Shown piece by piece: positions 50,693 to 58,895 of a stretch of DNA of 64,000 nt. This DNA is from LZORAL124-50-18 sp051208045. GTDB taxonomy: Bacteria > Pseudomonadota > Gammaproteobacteria > Pseudomonadales > Oleiphilaceae. Every line of letters begins with the position of its first letter. Position 1 is the stretch's first letter. The position numbers and the translations under genes were made by a program. The DNA lies in the NCBI GenBank assembly GCA_051208045.1, contig JBPJFY010000001.1:186001-250000 (forward strand). The letters run 5' to 3'. A model generated the notes under the pieces. That model had not been told where the DNA came from and ran no database searches. It saw only the letters and a list, made by a program, of their open reading frames with translations.

Positions 50693-51688
50693 ATGCACAC
50701 AGCCTTTACCATGCCGCCCGAGTGGGCACCCCATACACGTTGCTGGATGGCTTGGCCTTGTGATGAAGATCAGTGGGTGAACGGGCTGGACAAAGCCCGT
50801 TTTGCTTTTTCAGAAGTCGCGCATGCCATCGCGCGGTTTGAGCCGGTGGTGATGGTGTGCCGCCCGCAGGATGAGGCAGCGGCGCGTGCCGCGTTGGACG
50901 ATCATATTCGCATCCACCCCCTGCCATTGGACGACAGTTGGATTCGGGATTCCGGCCCGACGTTTGTGGTCGATGCTTCCGGCCAGAAAGCCGGCATTAA
51001 CTGGCGCTTTAACGGGTGGGGCAAGTTCCCCCACGACCTCGACCAACATGTAGCCACACGCATTCTCTCGCATGTAAACGTACACTGTGAGGACAGCCTC
51101 CTGTTCAATGAAGGCGGAGCTATTCATGTGGACGGGGAAGGGACCGTCATGCTGACCGAGTCCGTGCAGCTTAATCCCAATCGCAATCCGGGCATTACGC
51201 GCGCGCAGGTGGAAGAAGAGCTGTCCCGGACCTTAGGTGTGCGTAACTTTATCTGGCTCCCACGCGGACTGGTGGATGACGACACCGATGGACACATCGA
51301 TGAACTGGCCTGTTTTACCCGGCCGGGACAAATCCTGGCGTTGACCTCATCAGACGCTGATGACGCCAATTACCCCATCCTTCAAAAGAATCTGCAGATT
51401 CTCAACGCAGCCCGCGATGCGGCAGGGAATCCCTACGACGTGGTGACGATTGAACAACCGCCCGCGCGGTTTGTTGATGGGGTGCGTCAGTCCATGTCCT
51501 ATGTGAATTTTTATATCGCCAATGGCGGTATTGTTATGCCCTCCTATGGGTACCCTGAACAAGATGAAGCCGCACGCAAGGTGATGCAGCAGTGCTTTCC
51601 TGACCGCACCATCGTCCAGGTCAACAGCCTGGAAATCGTGCAGGCGGGCGGCAATATTCACTGTATCACCCAGCAAGAACCGGCGTGA
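50693..51688 (+). CDS. aguA: Agmatine deiminase
   Basis: A 331-residue guanidine-modifying enzyme of the peptidyl-arginine deiminase fold. The catalytic cysteine motif GGNIHCITQQEP is at the end, with the acidic pair in DDSWIRDSGPTFV and the histidine in DTDGHIDELACF. It converts agmatine to N-carbamoylputrescine and ammonia in the cytoplasm, feeding polyamine synthesis or agmatine use. aguB follows 43 bases later. Slightly shorter than the ~368 residues of Pseudomonas AguA, mainly at the N-terminus. Confidence 0.94.
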   Translation: MHTAFTMPPEWAPHTRCWMAWPCDEDQWVNGLDKARFAFSEVAHAIARFEPVVMVCRPQDEAAARAALDDHIRIHPLPLDDSWIRDSGPTFVVDASGQKAGINWRFNGWGKFPHDLDQHVATRILSHVNVHCEDSLLFNEGGAIHVDGEGTVMLTESVQLNPNRNPGITRAQVEEELSRTLGVRNFIWLPRGLVDDDTDGHIDELACFTRPGQILALTSSDADDANYPILQKNLQILNAARDAAGNPYDVVTIEQPPARFVDGVRQSMSYVNFYIANGGIVMPSYGYPEQDEAARKVMQQCFPDRTIVQVNSLEIVQAGGNIHCITQQEPA

Positions 51689-51716
51689 GCCACTGTAAAT
51701 GTGAGCCCCTGTAAAT
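51686..51716 (+). repeat. 15-base direct repeat across the aguA stop codon
   Basis: TGAGCCACTGTAAAT (51686-51700) is followed by TGAGCCCCTGTAAAT (51702-51716), one mismatch, period 16. The first copy starts with the aguA stop codon. It looks like a small tandem duplication in the aguA-aguB gap. Confidence 0.7.
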
Positions 51717-51731
51717 AGAGGAGAGAACCCC

Positions 51732-52604
51732 GTGCGAAATGTCACCGTGGCCGCGACACAAATGGCCTGTACCTGGGATTTGAATGGCAACCTGGACAAT
51801 GCCGAACGGCTGGTGCGAGAAGCTGCGGCACGTGGCGCGAACATCATTTTGCTTCAGGAGCTGTTTCAAACCCCGTACTTTTGTCAGGATCAGGACGAAA
51901 AGCACTTCGCTCTGGCGACGGAATATGGGGAAGTCACCCTCTTCAACCAGTTTCAGGAGCTGGCGGCGGAACTTGGCGTCGTGCTGCCCTTCAGTTATTT
52001 TGAAAAGGCCAATAATGTGTACTTTAATTCCCTGGCGGTGATTGATGCGAATGGGGATCTGCTGCAGAACTATCGCAAGAGTCATATCCCGAACGGGCCA
52101 GGCTATCAGGAAAAACATTATTTTGCGCCCGGCGACACCGGTTTTCAGGTGTGGGACACCCGCTTTGGTAAAATTGGCGTGGCGATTTGTTGGGATCAGT
52201 GGTTCCCGGAGGCGGCACGGGTGATGGCGCTCAAGGGTGCTGAGCTGTTGTTTTACCCCACAGCGATTGGCAGTGAGCCGCAAGCACCGGAAGTGGATTC
52301 CAAAGATCATTGGCAGATGACCATGCGCGGCCATGCTGCCGCCAATGTCGTGCCGGTCATTGCCGCCAATCGCATCGGCACCGAAGCTGGGGCCCACTCG
52401 GAACTGACGTTCTATGGCTCCTCGTTCATCAGCGATGAAGCCGGGCAGCTGATGCAGGAAGCGGATCGCACCTCTGAATCCGTGCTGTTGCACACCTTTG
52501 ATCTGGATGCCGTGAATGAACGGCGGGTGGAGTGGGGGCTGTTTCGTGATCGACGCCCGGAGCGATATCGTCCGTTATTGACGCTGGATGGCTCGGGTGA
52601 GTGA
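51732..52604 (+). CDS. aguB: N-carbamoylputrescine amidase
   Basis: A 290-residue nitrilase-superfamily enzyme. The catalytic triad is visible: Glu in IILLQELFQTPYF, Lys in NYRKSHIPNGPGY and Cys in VAICWDQWFPEAAR. GTG at 51732 is the start, with GAGGAG upstream. It hydrolyses N-carbamoylputrescine to putrescine, ammonia and CO2, completing the pathway begun by AguA. The genes are co-oriented and probably one unit. Confidence 0.96.
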   Translation: MRNVTVAATQMACTWDLNGNLDNAERLVREAAARGANIILLQELFQTPYFCQDQDEKHFALATEYGEVTLFNQFQELAAELGVVLPFSYFEKANNVYFNSLAVIDANGDLLQNYRKSHIPNGPGYQEKHYFAPGDTGFQVWDTRFGKIGVAICWDQWFPEAARVMALKGAELLFYPTAIGSEPQAPEVDSKDHWQMTMRGHAAANVVPVIAANRIGTEAGAHSELTFYGSSFISDEAGQLMQEADRTSESVLLHTFDLDAVNERRVEWGLFRDRRPERYRPLLTLDGSGE

Positions 52605-52674
52605 TTCCAGCGGTAACTTTTCCCCCCTCTGAAAATATCTTGTCTAGACTTGTCATAACGCAACTTTCTTAAAT

Positions 52675-52710
52675 GGCGATCCGATCACCGCTGAATGGGG
52701 TGGGGTCGCC
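52675..52710 (+). promoter_or_regulatory. Leader hairpin before the TonB-dependent receptor
   Basis: GGCGATCC (52675-52682) can pair with GGGTCGCC (52703-52710), with one G-U, 18 bases before the start codon. A transcript with this leader would fold just ahead of the ribosome site. It is too short and simple for a cobalamin riboswitch. Confidence 0.3.
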
Positions 52711-52727
52711 CTGATCGAGAAGCTTTT

Positions 52728-54788
52728 ATGACTCGTTTGCTTTCGCACTTTGACCCTGCCCGGCTTCCCGGGCGCACCTTGTTGGCTTCTGCCTCCCTGT
52801 TGACTGCCTTTCCCGTGTTCGCTTCTTCCCATGTGGATGCTCATCTGGATGCGCTGCAAAGCGAAATTCAGTGGTTGCAGGCGGAAACACTGGTGAGCAC
52901 CGCGACAAAAACGACGGAGTCCATCGCAAAATCCGGATCAACCGTGTCTGTGATCACCGTCGCTGAGTTGAAAGCGATGGGGGCCAGAAATCTCAATGAT
53001 GCCCTGAAACGCATACCCGGGCTCGGTGTTAGCCAGTTTAACATTGGGATGCCTGCTGTTGAGGTGCGCGGTGTTAAGACGGATTTTGGCGAAAAAGTAC
53101 TGTATTTGATCAATGGCCATCCAGCCAACACCAATATTGTGAATGGTGGCGGTACCTGGGTGTATGAGAACTTCATTGTTGATGAGATAAAGCAGGTGGA
53201 GGTTGTGCGTGGGCCGGGATCCGCGCTCTACGGGGCCGATGCGTTTGTCGGGGTGATTAACATTATTACCAGAAAGGCAAAGGATGCCGAAGGCGTGACG
53301 GTCACGGCCGGTGGGGGGAGTGATAATACCGGTAAATTGAATCTTCAGGTTGGCCACATTCGGGATGATTTGAATGTGGCGTTCAATGCCAATGTGATCG
53401 ACAGCAATGGCTTTGAGGGGCATATTGCGTCCGATGCGTTGGGGCAGTCCGGCAAAATGGATACTTGGGGGCGCCGTTATGATATTGCACTGAATGTGCA
53501 ATATCAGGGAGTTATTTTTCAAAGCAAATACGTCGATCGAACAGGAGGATCATACGCGGGTGTCGCCAATGCGTTGAATACCGGGACTGAACAGAATTAC
53601 ATCGACTACTTTTTCGAGCTGGGTTATCGCACCGGATTGACCAGCCAGCTCCAAATGCAAGCCAAGGTTTATTTTGATCATTTCGGGGCGGACAATTTAT
53701 GGCAGTTTTTTCCACCCAGCGAAGCATTTCCGGAAGGCGTGTTGGGGAGAACTCCGGGAAAGATTAACCGCTCTGCTCTGGAGCTCCAGTTTGAGCAAAC
53801 GTTCTCGGATCGTAATAAGCTATTGCTTGGAATGACGCTGGAGCATCAGAAACTGTTTGATGTAGGCTTTTTCAACAATTATGACCCGTTTACCGGAGCG
53901 CCCACCGGCGTTTATGAGGATGTGTCGGATAAATGGAACTGGAATGGTACTCAGAAACGGGATATCACAGCGGTTTTTTTACAGGATATCTGGGATGTGA
54001 CTGAAGCGCTGCGCCTGATCATTGGTGCACGCTATGATCACTATGATGACTTCGGTGGCACGTTCAATCCGCGATCCAGTCTGACTTATGAGTTCATCAA
54101 CAATCACAATTTGGTGCTGACCTATGGCTCGGCATTCCGCGCGCCCTCTTTTGGTGAACTGTACAATAAGAACAATCCATCAGTCTTGGGTAACCCGGAT
54201 GTTCAGCCCGAAGAAATCGATACGATAGAAATCGGTGTAACCGGGGATGTGAGCCGACGAATCAGTTACCGGATAACGGGCTTTCAGAACAATATTACGG
54301 ATTTGATTGCGCCCGTCGCGACGCAGAGTGCTGTCAGTGTTTCCGGCAATGTCGGCAAACTGAAAGTCGAAGGTGTTGAGCTGGAGGCGTCTTATCGATT
54401 GGGTACGGGGTCGGTCGTGCAAGGAAACTATACCTATCAAAACCCCAAGAACGAACTCACGGGCGAGCGTGTTCCCAATGTGTCCCGTCAAAAATTGAAT
54501 CTGGCATTTACGTATCGCCACTCAAGAGCACTGAGTGCGTATCTGGGCATCAACTACCGGGGTGCGTTAGCGAGGGCAAGCGGTGATCCCAGGTCGGAAG
54601 TGCCAAGCTATGTGACGGGCGATGTTGCGGTGAATTGGCAAAGTCCCTCCGAACAGTGGCAGGTAACGGGCAGCGTCTACAATATCACGGATAAGGATTA
54701 TGTGGATGCATCCCCATTGGGCGTGATGGAGTCAGACTATCCCAAGCCGGGTCGAAACTTCATGTTGGAAGTCGCCTTCAAAATTTAG
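52728..54788 (+). CDS. TonB-dependent outer membrane receptor
   Basis: A 686-residue receptor with a signal peptide (TLLASASLLTAFPVFASS), a plug domain (about 60-190: IAKSGSTVSVITVAELKAMGARNLNDALKR kept in short pieces, VEVVRGPGSALYGADAFVGVINIIT) and a 22-strand barrel to the C-terminal FMLEVAFKI, ending with the usual aromatic/hydrophobic strand. Its plug signature VRGPGSALYG is intact. It imports a ligand across the outer membrane using TonB energy; substrate (siderophore, nucleotide, sugar or other) not deducible. Next to genes for two periplasmic binding proteins and a kinase. Start ATG 52728, GAGAAG upstream. Confidence 0.93.
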   Translation: MTRLLSHFDPARLPGRTLLASASLLTAFPVFASSHVDAHLDALQSEIQWLQAETLVSTATKTTESIAKSGSTVSVITVAELKAMGARNLNDALKRIPGLGVSQFNIGMPAVEVRGVKTDFGEKVLYLINGHPANTNIVNGGGTWVYENFIVDEIKQVEVVRGPGSALYGADAFVGVINIITRKAKDAEGVTVTAGGGSDNTGKLNLQVGHIRDDLNVAFNANVIDSNGFEGHIASDALGQSGKMDTWGRRYDIALNVQYQGVIFQSKYVDRTGGSYAGVANALNTGTEQNYIDYFFELGYRTGLTSQLQMQAKVYFDHFGADNLWQFFPPSEAFPEGVLGRTPGKINRSALELQFEQTFSDRNKLLLGMTLEHQKLFDVGFFNNYDPFTGAPTGVYEDVSDKWNWNGTQKRDITAVFLQDIWDVTEALRLIIGARYDHYDDFGGTFNPRSSLTYEFINNHNLVLTYGSAFRAPSFGELYNKNNPSVLGNPDVQPEEIDTIEIGVTGDVSRRISYRITGFQNNITDLIAPVATQSAVSVSGNVGKLKVEGVELEASYRLGTGSVVQGNYTYQNPKNELTGERVPNVSRQKLNLAFTYRHSRALSAYLGINYRGALARASGDPRSEVPSYVTGDVAVNWQSPSEQWQVTGSVYNITDKDYVDASPLGVMESDYPKPGRNFMLEVAFKI

Positions 54789-54796
54789 AGATAATG

Positions 54797-54818
54797 AACG
54801 GCGGACAGGACCGCCGTT
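54797..54818. terminator. Stem-loop between convergent receptor and racemase genes
   Basis: Perfect arms AACGGCGG (54797-54804) and CCGCCGTT (54811-54818) with a six-base loop, between the two convergent stop codons. There is no T-run, but the position suits a shared terminator. Confidence 0.6.
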
Positions 54819-54832
54819 AGTTCCGGAGGGCG

Positions 54833-55594
54833 TCAGTTGGACTGGCACTGTGACGGGTGAGTGACAAACTTTTCTGTCGGCGGGTAGTATGTCAAACGAC
54901 TCTGTGATAATCCGCAACGAATCAATGATTGCAGCATCGTAATTGCAGCATAGCTGGGATCTACCACTGGCGCGGGAATTTTGGCGGCGGTGAGCTTTTG
55001 AGAAACCGCATCGACAACATCGAGCATGCCTGTACACCCCAGAACAATCGCTGCGGCCCCATCCTGGTGTACTGCCAGCTTACTTTGCTCGAAGAGGTGC
55101 TCAATCAGTTTTTCCTTGTTTCCAAGGTCTTGTACAGGCATTTGCACGTCTCGGACGGAGGCCACATTGCCTGTGATGCCCAGTGTCCGGATTTCGTCTT
55201 CGATCAGTGGGACCACATTCGGTACGACAGTGACGATGGAGAATTTCTGTGCAATGAGCGAGGCCATCAAAACCGCGCCATCAAATCCGCCGACCACCGG
55301 AATACTCACAAGTTCTCGGACGATGGAAACACCGGGTGACCCAAAACAGTCGACAAACACACCGTCATACCCATCCTTTTCCGCTTTTTGTGACAGCGAG
55401 ATAATGTCCTTTGTGTTCAGGAATTCCGCATAGCGACTTTCGATAAAACAGGTACCTTGCTGGGTATTGGCATAATGCGCCTCGAAATCGGGTGCGAGCA
55501 CATGCTCAACTTCCTTTTGGATACCTTCGTTAAACTGCGTATTCACAATGGGGATGATGACTAGGATTTTCTTCTTATCGGTTTTTTCAACCAT
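54833..55594 (-). CDS. Asp/Glu/hydantoin racemase family protein
   Basis: A 253-residue enzyme with the two catalytic cysteines of the family: VDCFGSPG (Cys83) and VLGCTGM (Cys185). The spacing and motifs are those of hydantoin racemase/DcsC-like cofactor-independent racemases, which act in the cytoplasm on hydantoins or amino acid derivatives. It is divergent from a DUF917 gene, and DUF917 proteins are often found with hydantoin genes, which supports a joint role. Substrate unknown. Confidence 0.85.
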   Translation of the reverse strand: MVEKTDKKKILVIIPIVNTQFNEGIQKEVEHVLAPDFEAHYANTQQGTCFIESRYAEFLNTKDIISLSQKAEKDGYDGVFVDCFGSPGVSIVRELVSIPVVGGFDGAVLMASLIAQKFSIVTVVPNVVPLIEDEIRTLGITGNVASVRDVQMPVQDLGNKEKLIEHLFEQSKLAVHQDGAAAIVLGCTGMLDVVDAVSQKLTAAKIPAPVVDPSYAAITMLQSLIRCGLSQSRLTYYPPTEKFVTHPSQCQSN

Positions 55595-55741
55595 TTTCAG
55601 CTCCTGATGATGGGGGAATCTGCTATACCTAATATCGTGGGGTTAACACGCCTTTAAGGTTAGTCTAATTCCGAAGAAGTGGGTGCCTATTGCCGGAACT
55701 TATGGGGTTCCTTAACACACGACAGCACAGGGAATAATACA

Positions 55742-56899
55742 ATGCGTGAACTGGATAGAGATGCAGTAACAAAAATTGCCAAAGGAGCTTGTTTTCTTGG
55801 TAGCGGTGGTGGCGGTCCATTGTCCATTACCCCGGCAATTATTGAGAATATTTTCAAGGTCACGACGGCGGTTAACGTGGTGGATATTCACGAAGTGCCT
55901 GATGACGCAGGCGTCGCTATCGCTGCTGGCATGGGGTCACCTCAGGGTGCGGCAGGGATGACGTTTGATACTGCACCCAGTAAAGCGTTCAATACGGTGG
56001 CGGCGGCCTATGGCAAGCTGGACTATGTTGCGGCCATTGAGGTGGGTGCTGCGAACAGTGTGATTCCGATGCTGGTCGCCGCTCACAACAACATCCCCTT
56101 GGTCGATGCCAATGGTGCCGGGCGGGCGGTGCCTACGTTGCCTTCCACAACGTTTGCCCAGGTGGGTATCCCTGCAACGCCCGCTGTCCTGTCGGCAGTA
56201 GGTGTTCCCGGAAACCCCGTTCAAGTCTGCCCCACCGGAGATACTCCCGAACAGGTTGAAGATTGGGCGCAAAAGGTGCTCACCACCAACCCTGACTTCA
56301 TCAAACACAAAGCCGGTGCCGTTGCACTGTGGGCTTTTTCCGGGAAAAAACTGAAAGAAGGTTCGGGGGCGAATGTGACGGCAATTGGTGGCTCTTTGCG
56401 TCTTGCTCAGAGCATTGGCGAAGCGCTGGATTCGCTGACACCGGTGGAGGCCGTCAGGGAAGTGATTCGAGGGCAGGGCAGCCAGCATCGCTTTTTGGGT
56501 ATTGGAAAAGTTATTGCTGTGAAAGAAGAATCGGTGGGTGCTTTGGATGGCGGCATTGTTGTCGTCGATATGGGAAGCCACATCATGGAGCTGCCTTATC
56601 TGAACGAGTTCCTGGGGGCATTTATCTGGGATAAACAATGCCCGAATTATATTCTGGGTCCGGATATGATTTGCTGCATGACCCCTGATGGCGAGCCGCT
56701 CTCCAATCCAGCGATCAAGAGCAAATTCGACAACGGTGTTTTTGAAATGGCGATATTTGCCATTCAGGCAGATGCGCCTATGCGCAAGCAATCGATGTTT
56801 GATCTTTTTTCGGCCAATATAACACAGCTGTATCCCGCTTTCCGGGGTGGGTTTGGCCAACCCGCGTCGCTAACGATGAACTGGATGTGGGAGAATTAA
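55742..56899 (+). CDS. DUF917 family protein
   Basis: A 385-residue protein. ATG 55742 has AGGGA upstream. The N-terminus contains a glycine run FLGSGGGGPL, then AAGMGSPQGAAG, and the middle has LVDANGAGRAVPTLPSTTF, all DUF917 signatures; the C-terminal part includes VVDMGSHIMELPYLNEF and PDMICCMTPDGEPL. DUF917 proteins relate to the hydantoinase/oxoprolinase superfamily, and many lie near racemases, permeases and regulators of that pathway. The enzymatic activity is not established. Here it is divergent from the racemase and convergent with the binding-protein genes. Confidence 0.88.
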   Translation: MRELDRDAVTKIAKGACFLGSGGGGPLSITPAIIENIFKVTTAVNVVDIHEVPDDAGVAIAAGMGSPQGAAGMTFDTAPSKAFNTVAAAYGKLDYVAAIEVGAANSVIPMLVAAHNNIPLVDANGAGRAVPTLPSTTFAQVGIPATPAVLSAVGVPGNPVQVCPTGDTPEQVEDWAQKVLTTNPDFIKHKAGAVALWAFSGKKLKEGSGANVTAIGGSLRLAQSIGEALDSLTPVEAVREVIRGQGSQHRFLGIGKVIAVKEESVGALDGGIVVVDMGSHIMELPYLNEFLGAFIWDKQCPNYILGPDMICCMTPDGEPLSNPAIKSKFDNGVFEMAIFAIQADAPMRKQSMFDLFSANITQLYPAFRGGFGQPASLTMNWMWEN

Positions 56900-56915
56900 G
56901 CGGAGGTCGCATTAC

Positions 56916-57872
56916 TCAGTCATGCACCAGCTCTGATACTGAATCCAGCGCAGCTTCATTGAGTTTTAATTGGTAACTCTGCGCCTTCTTCAGGTTAAGA
57001 GAGATACTGCTTCCCGCGGGATACTGCAGTTTCGATGGCGCACCCGACGGCTTGCGCAGTAAGGTTTGTGCCATAATACCGGCCTGCCTACCAATGGTCG
57101 CCTGATCAGGCGACAGAGCGAGTGTCGCACCTAGCCCCATAAACAGATCGTGATAGGCAAACACCGGTTTTCGTTGGTTTTCCGCATGGCTGAACAACGC
57201 TTCCACCTGCTCAGATGAGGAGAGCAGGGTGGGTGTCGGAATCAGCCACAGCATATCCACTTCCGTCAGCAGGGCATCAATTTTTGCATTGAGTTTACCG
57301 GGATGATCCACACGACTGCCGATGATGGTAAGACCGAGCTTCAGGGCTGCCTGGTTGGCCGCCTGTATCTGCTTGCGATTGGATTCATCATACAGCACGC
57401 CAATACGCTTGATCCCGGGGAACAGTAGTTTGACCCAAGCGAGCTGGGCTTCCGGTGCCAGCTCGGTGGCGACTCCGTAGTAGTTGGGTCGGTCAGAGAA
57501 AATGGGCCAGTTCAACACGGAACTGAAAATGACCGGGCTGTCGGGAGCCGCGAAGTCGACAGCGCCCAAGGCTTTTGCGCCGATGGTGTATATGGCCGCA
57601 TAAGACTGTTTGTTTAACGCGTCCAACACAGTTTCCGCTGGACGTTTATCACTGGCCAAATCAATGTGCGTAATGGCTGTGTCACGCAGTGTCTGCGTAA
57701 ATGTCTGTTCAACGGTCGCATAGCGCTCGATGGTTTTATCGCTGTTAACAATCAAGACCTGCGGCGTGGCAGGCACTGGCTGGCCAGTGTGCGGCGTGTG
57801 TGCGCACCCAATGACCATCAACAGGATCACGCAGGCTGAGAATACGGCAATAGGCTGGGAAAGTCGCTTCAT
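56916..57872 (-). CDS. ABC-type substrate-binding lipoprotein (ABC_sub_bind family)
   Basis: A 318-residue lipoprotein: signal peptide with MVIGC lipobox (Cys23), then a two-lobed binding fold (about 40-300) with RYATVEQTFTQTL, AAIYTIGAKAL, GVLYDESNRKQIQ and a late ALSPDQATIGRQAGIMAQ. The family binds peptides, amino acids or unknown ligands, and members also act as sensory proteins. No permease or ATPase gene is near. It overlaps the preceding PhnD-like gene by four bases (ATGA), so they form an operon. Convergent with DUF917. Confidence 0.82.
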   Translation of the reverse strand: MKRLSQPIAVFSACVILLMVIGCAHTPHTGQPVPATPQVLIVNSDKTIERYATVEQTFTQTLRDTAITHIDLASDKRPAETVLDALNKQSYAAIYTIGAKALGAVDFAAPDSPVIFSSVLNWPIFSDRPNYYGVATELAPEAQLAWVKLLFPGIKRIGVLYDESNRKQIQAANQAALKLGLTIIGSRVDHPGKLNAKIDALLTEVDMLWLIPTPTLLSSSEQVEALFSHAENQRKPVFAYHDLFMGLGATLALSPDQATIGRQAGIMAQTLLRKPSGAPSKLQYPAGSSISLNLKKAQSYQLKLNEAALDSVSELVHD

Positions 57873-58708
57873 TTTGCCCCCCCTTCCGGAAGGTCGGAGT
57901 CTGTGTCATACATCTGCCATTTGTCGAGGCCCAGCAGGCTTAAGCCCAGCCGACCTTCAAAGGAATCGTGCATCGTCATCAGCGCCCGTTGGGTTGCCTC
58001 CAGGAGTTTCGAGTGTGCCAGTGGTGCGCTGTCGGAATTGATATGGATGACCATCAGCTGCAACAACGGCGGACTGGCATTAATCACGTGAAACTCGTCC
58101 ACCTGGTCGCCGTACACGTCACGCATTTTGGCCAGGTTGTAATCGGTTGTGAGTGCCGCGGGTGCCAGGCCAAAACGCACGGCCATGAGGGCGTCCACGT
58201 CCTTCGGTACCTCCAGCAGAGAAACGTGCGTCAGGTTTGAGAGATTTGCATCCGGGAGCATGCCCTGCAGCAATCGCCGACTCACATCCGGCGCAATGGA
58301 AGTCGCCACCGTCAGCGGGGCTGACCAGTTAAGATCTGCCTGTTTGCTGATCAGCAGTTTCTGATAGGTGCGTTTACCGTTCTTCTCCCCAATGAGAATC
58401 GGCTGAGCCCGTTGGTCACTACCCGCCAGCTGTGCGTATTGCCAACTGGCCATGATATAGAGGCTGTTTGGCTGCTTGCCAAACAGCCCGGTGAACGTGT
58501 CCCGGTCTGCGACCGGTTGAAATCGCGTGGGCGCGCTGTGGCTGGCGAAATATTCATCAAACGTGCTTTTCATCACGGTGTTACGTGACGTGGTTGCCTC
58601 GGAGCTGTAGAAGTAGATAGTTACCTGGTCGTTGCCGGTGACGTTGCCCGGGAGGCTCAACAGCATGCCAAGCAGCACACCCAAGACCTTAGAGCAGGAC
58701 TGGCTCAT
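57869..58708 (-). CDS. PhnD-like periplasmic binding protein
   Basis: A 279-residue protein with a signal peptide (VLGVLLGMLLSLPGNVTG) and the phosphate/phosphonate-binding PhnD-type fold (LFGKQPNSLYIMASWQYAQ, QPILIGEKNGKRTYQKLLISK, LMAVRFGLAPAA). ATG 58708 chosen because it places the signal peptide normally; a longer frame reaches 58747. It is divergent from a membrane histidine kinase and coupled to the ABC_sub_bind gene. Since no transport genes are present, it may deliver a ligand to the kinase sensor rather than to a permease. Ligand unknown. Confidence 0.78.
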   Translation of the reverse strand: MSQSCSKVLGVLLGMLLSLPGNVTGNDQVTIYFYSSEATTSRNTVMKSTFDEYFASHSAPTRFQPVADRDTFTGLFGKQPNSLYIMASWQYAQLAGSDQRAQPILIGEKNGKRTYQKLLISKQADLNWSAPLTVATSIAPDVSRRLLQGMLPDANLSNLTHVSLLEVPKDVDALMAVRFGLAPAALTTDYNLAKMRDVYGDQVDEFHVINASPPLLQLMVIHINSDSAPLAHSKLLEATQRALMTMHDSFEGRLGLSLLGLDKWQMYDTDSDLPEGGAK

Positions 58709-58895
58709 TTGACGTATCTTCTGGGCTTGCTGTCGTGAAAAATACACGGGTGTCCTGCTGAGGATGGATTCTTGGTCTAATCTTAGTGTAGTGGTCTGTC
58801 ACTGAGTTTAGTTCACTTGGGCTGCCTTACAAACTATGACGACCAAATCATTTTAAGAATTTTCCGGTGACCACCGATCTCAGGGATGACGCTCC

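Noticed and set aside
52605..52727. Cobalamin riboswitch before the TonB receptor
   Set aside because: The leader is only about 120 bases, has one simple hairpin and lacks the conserved B12-box.
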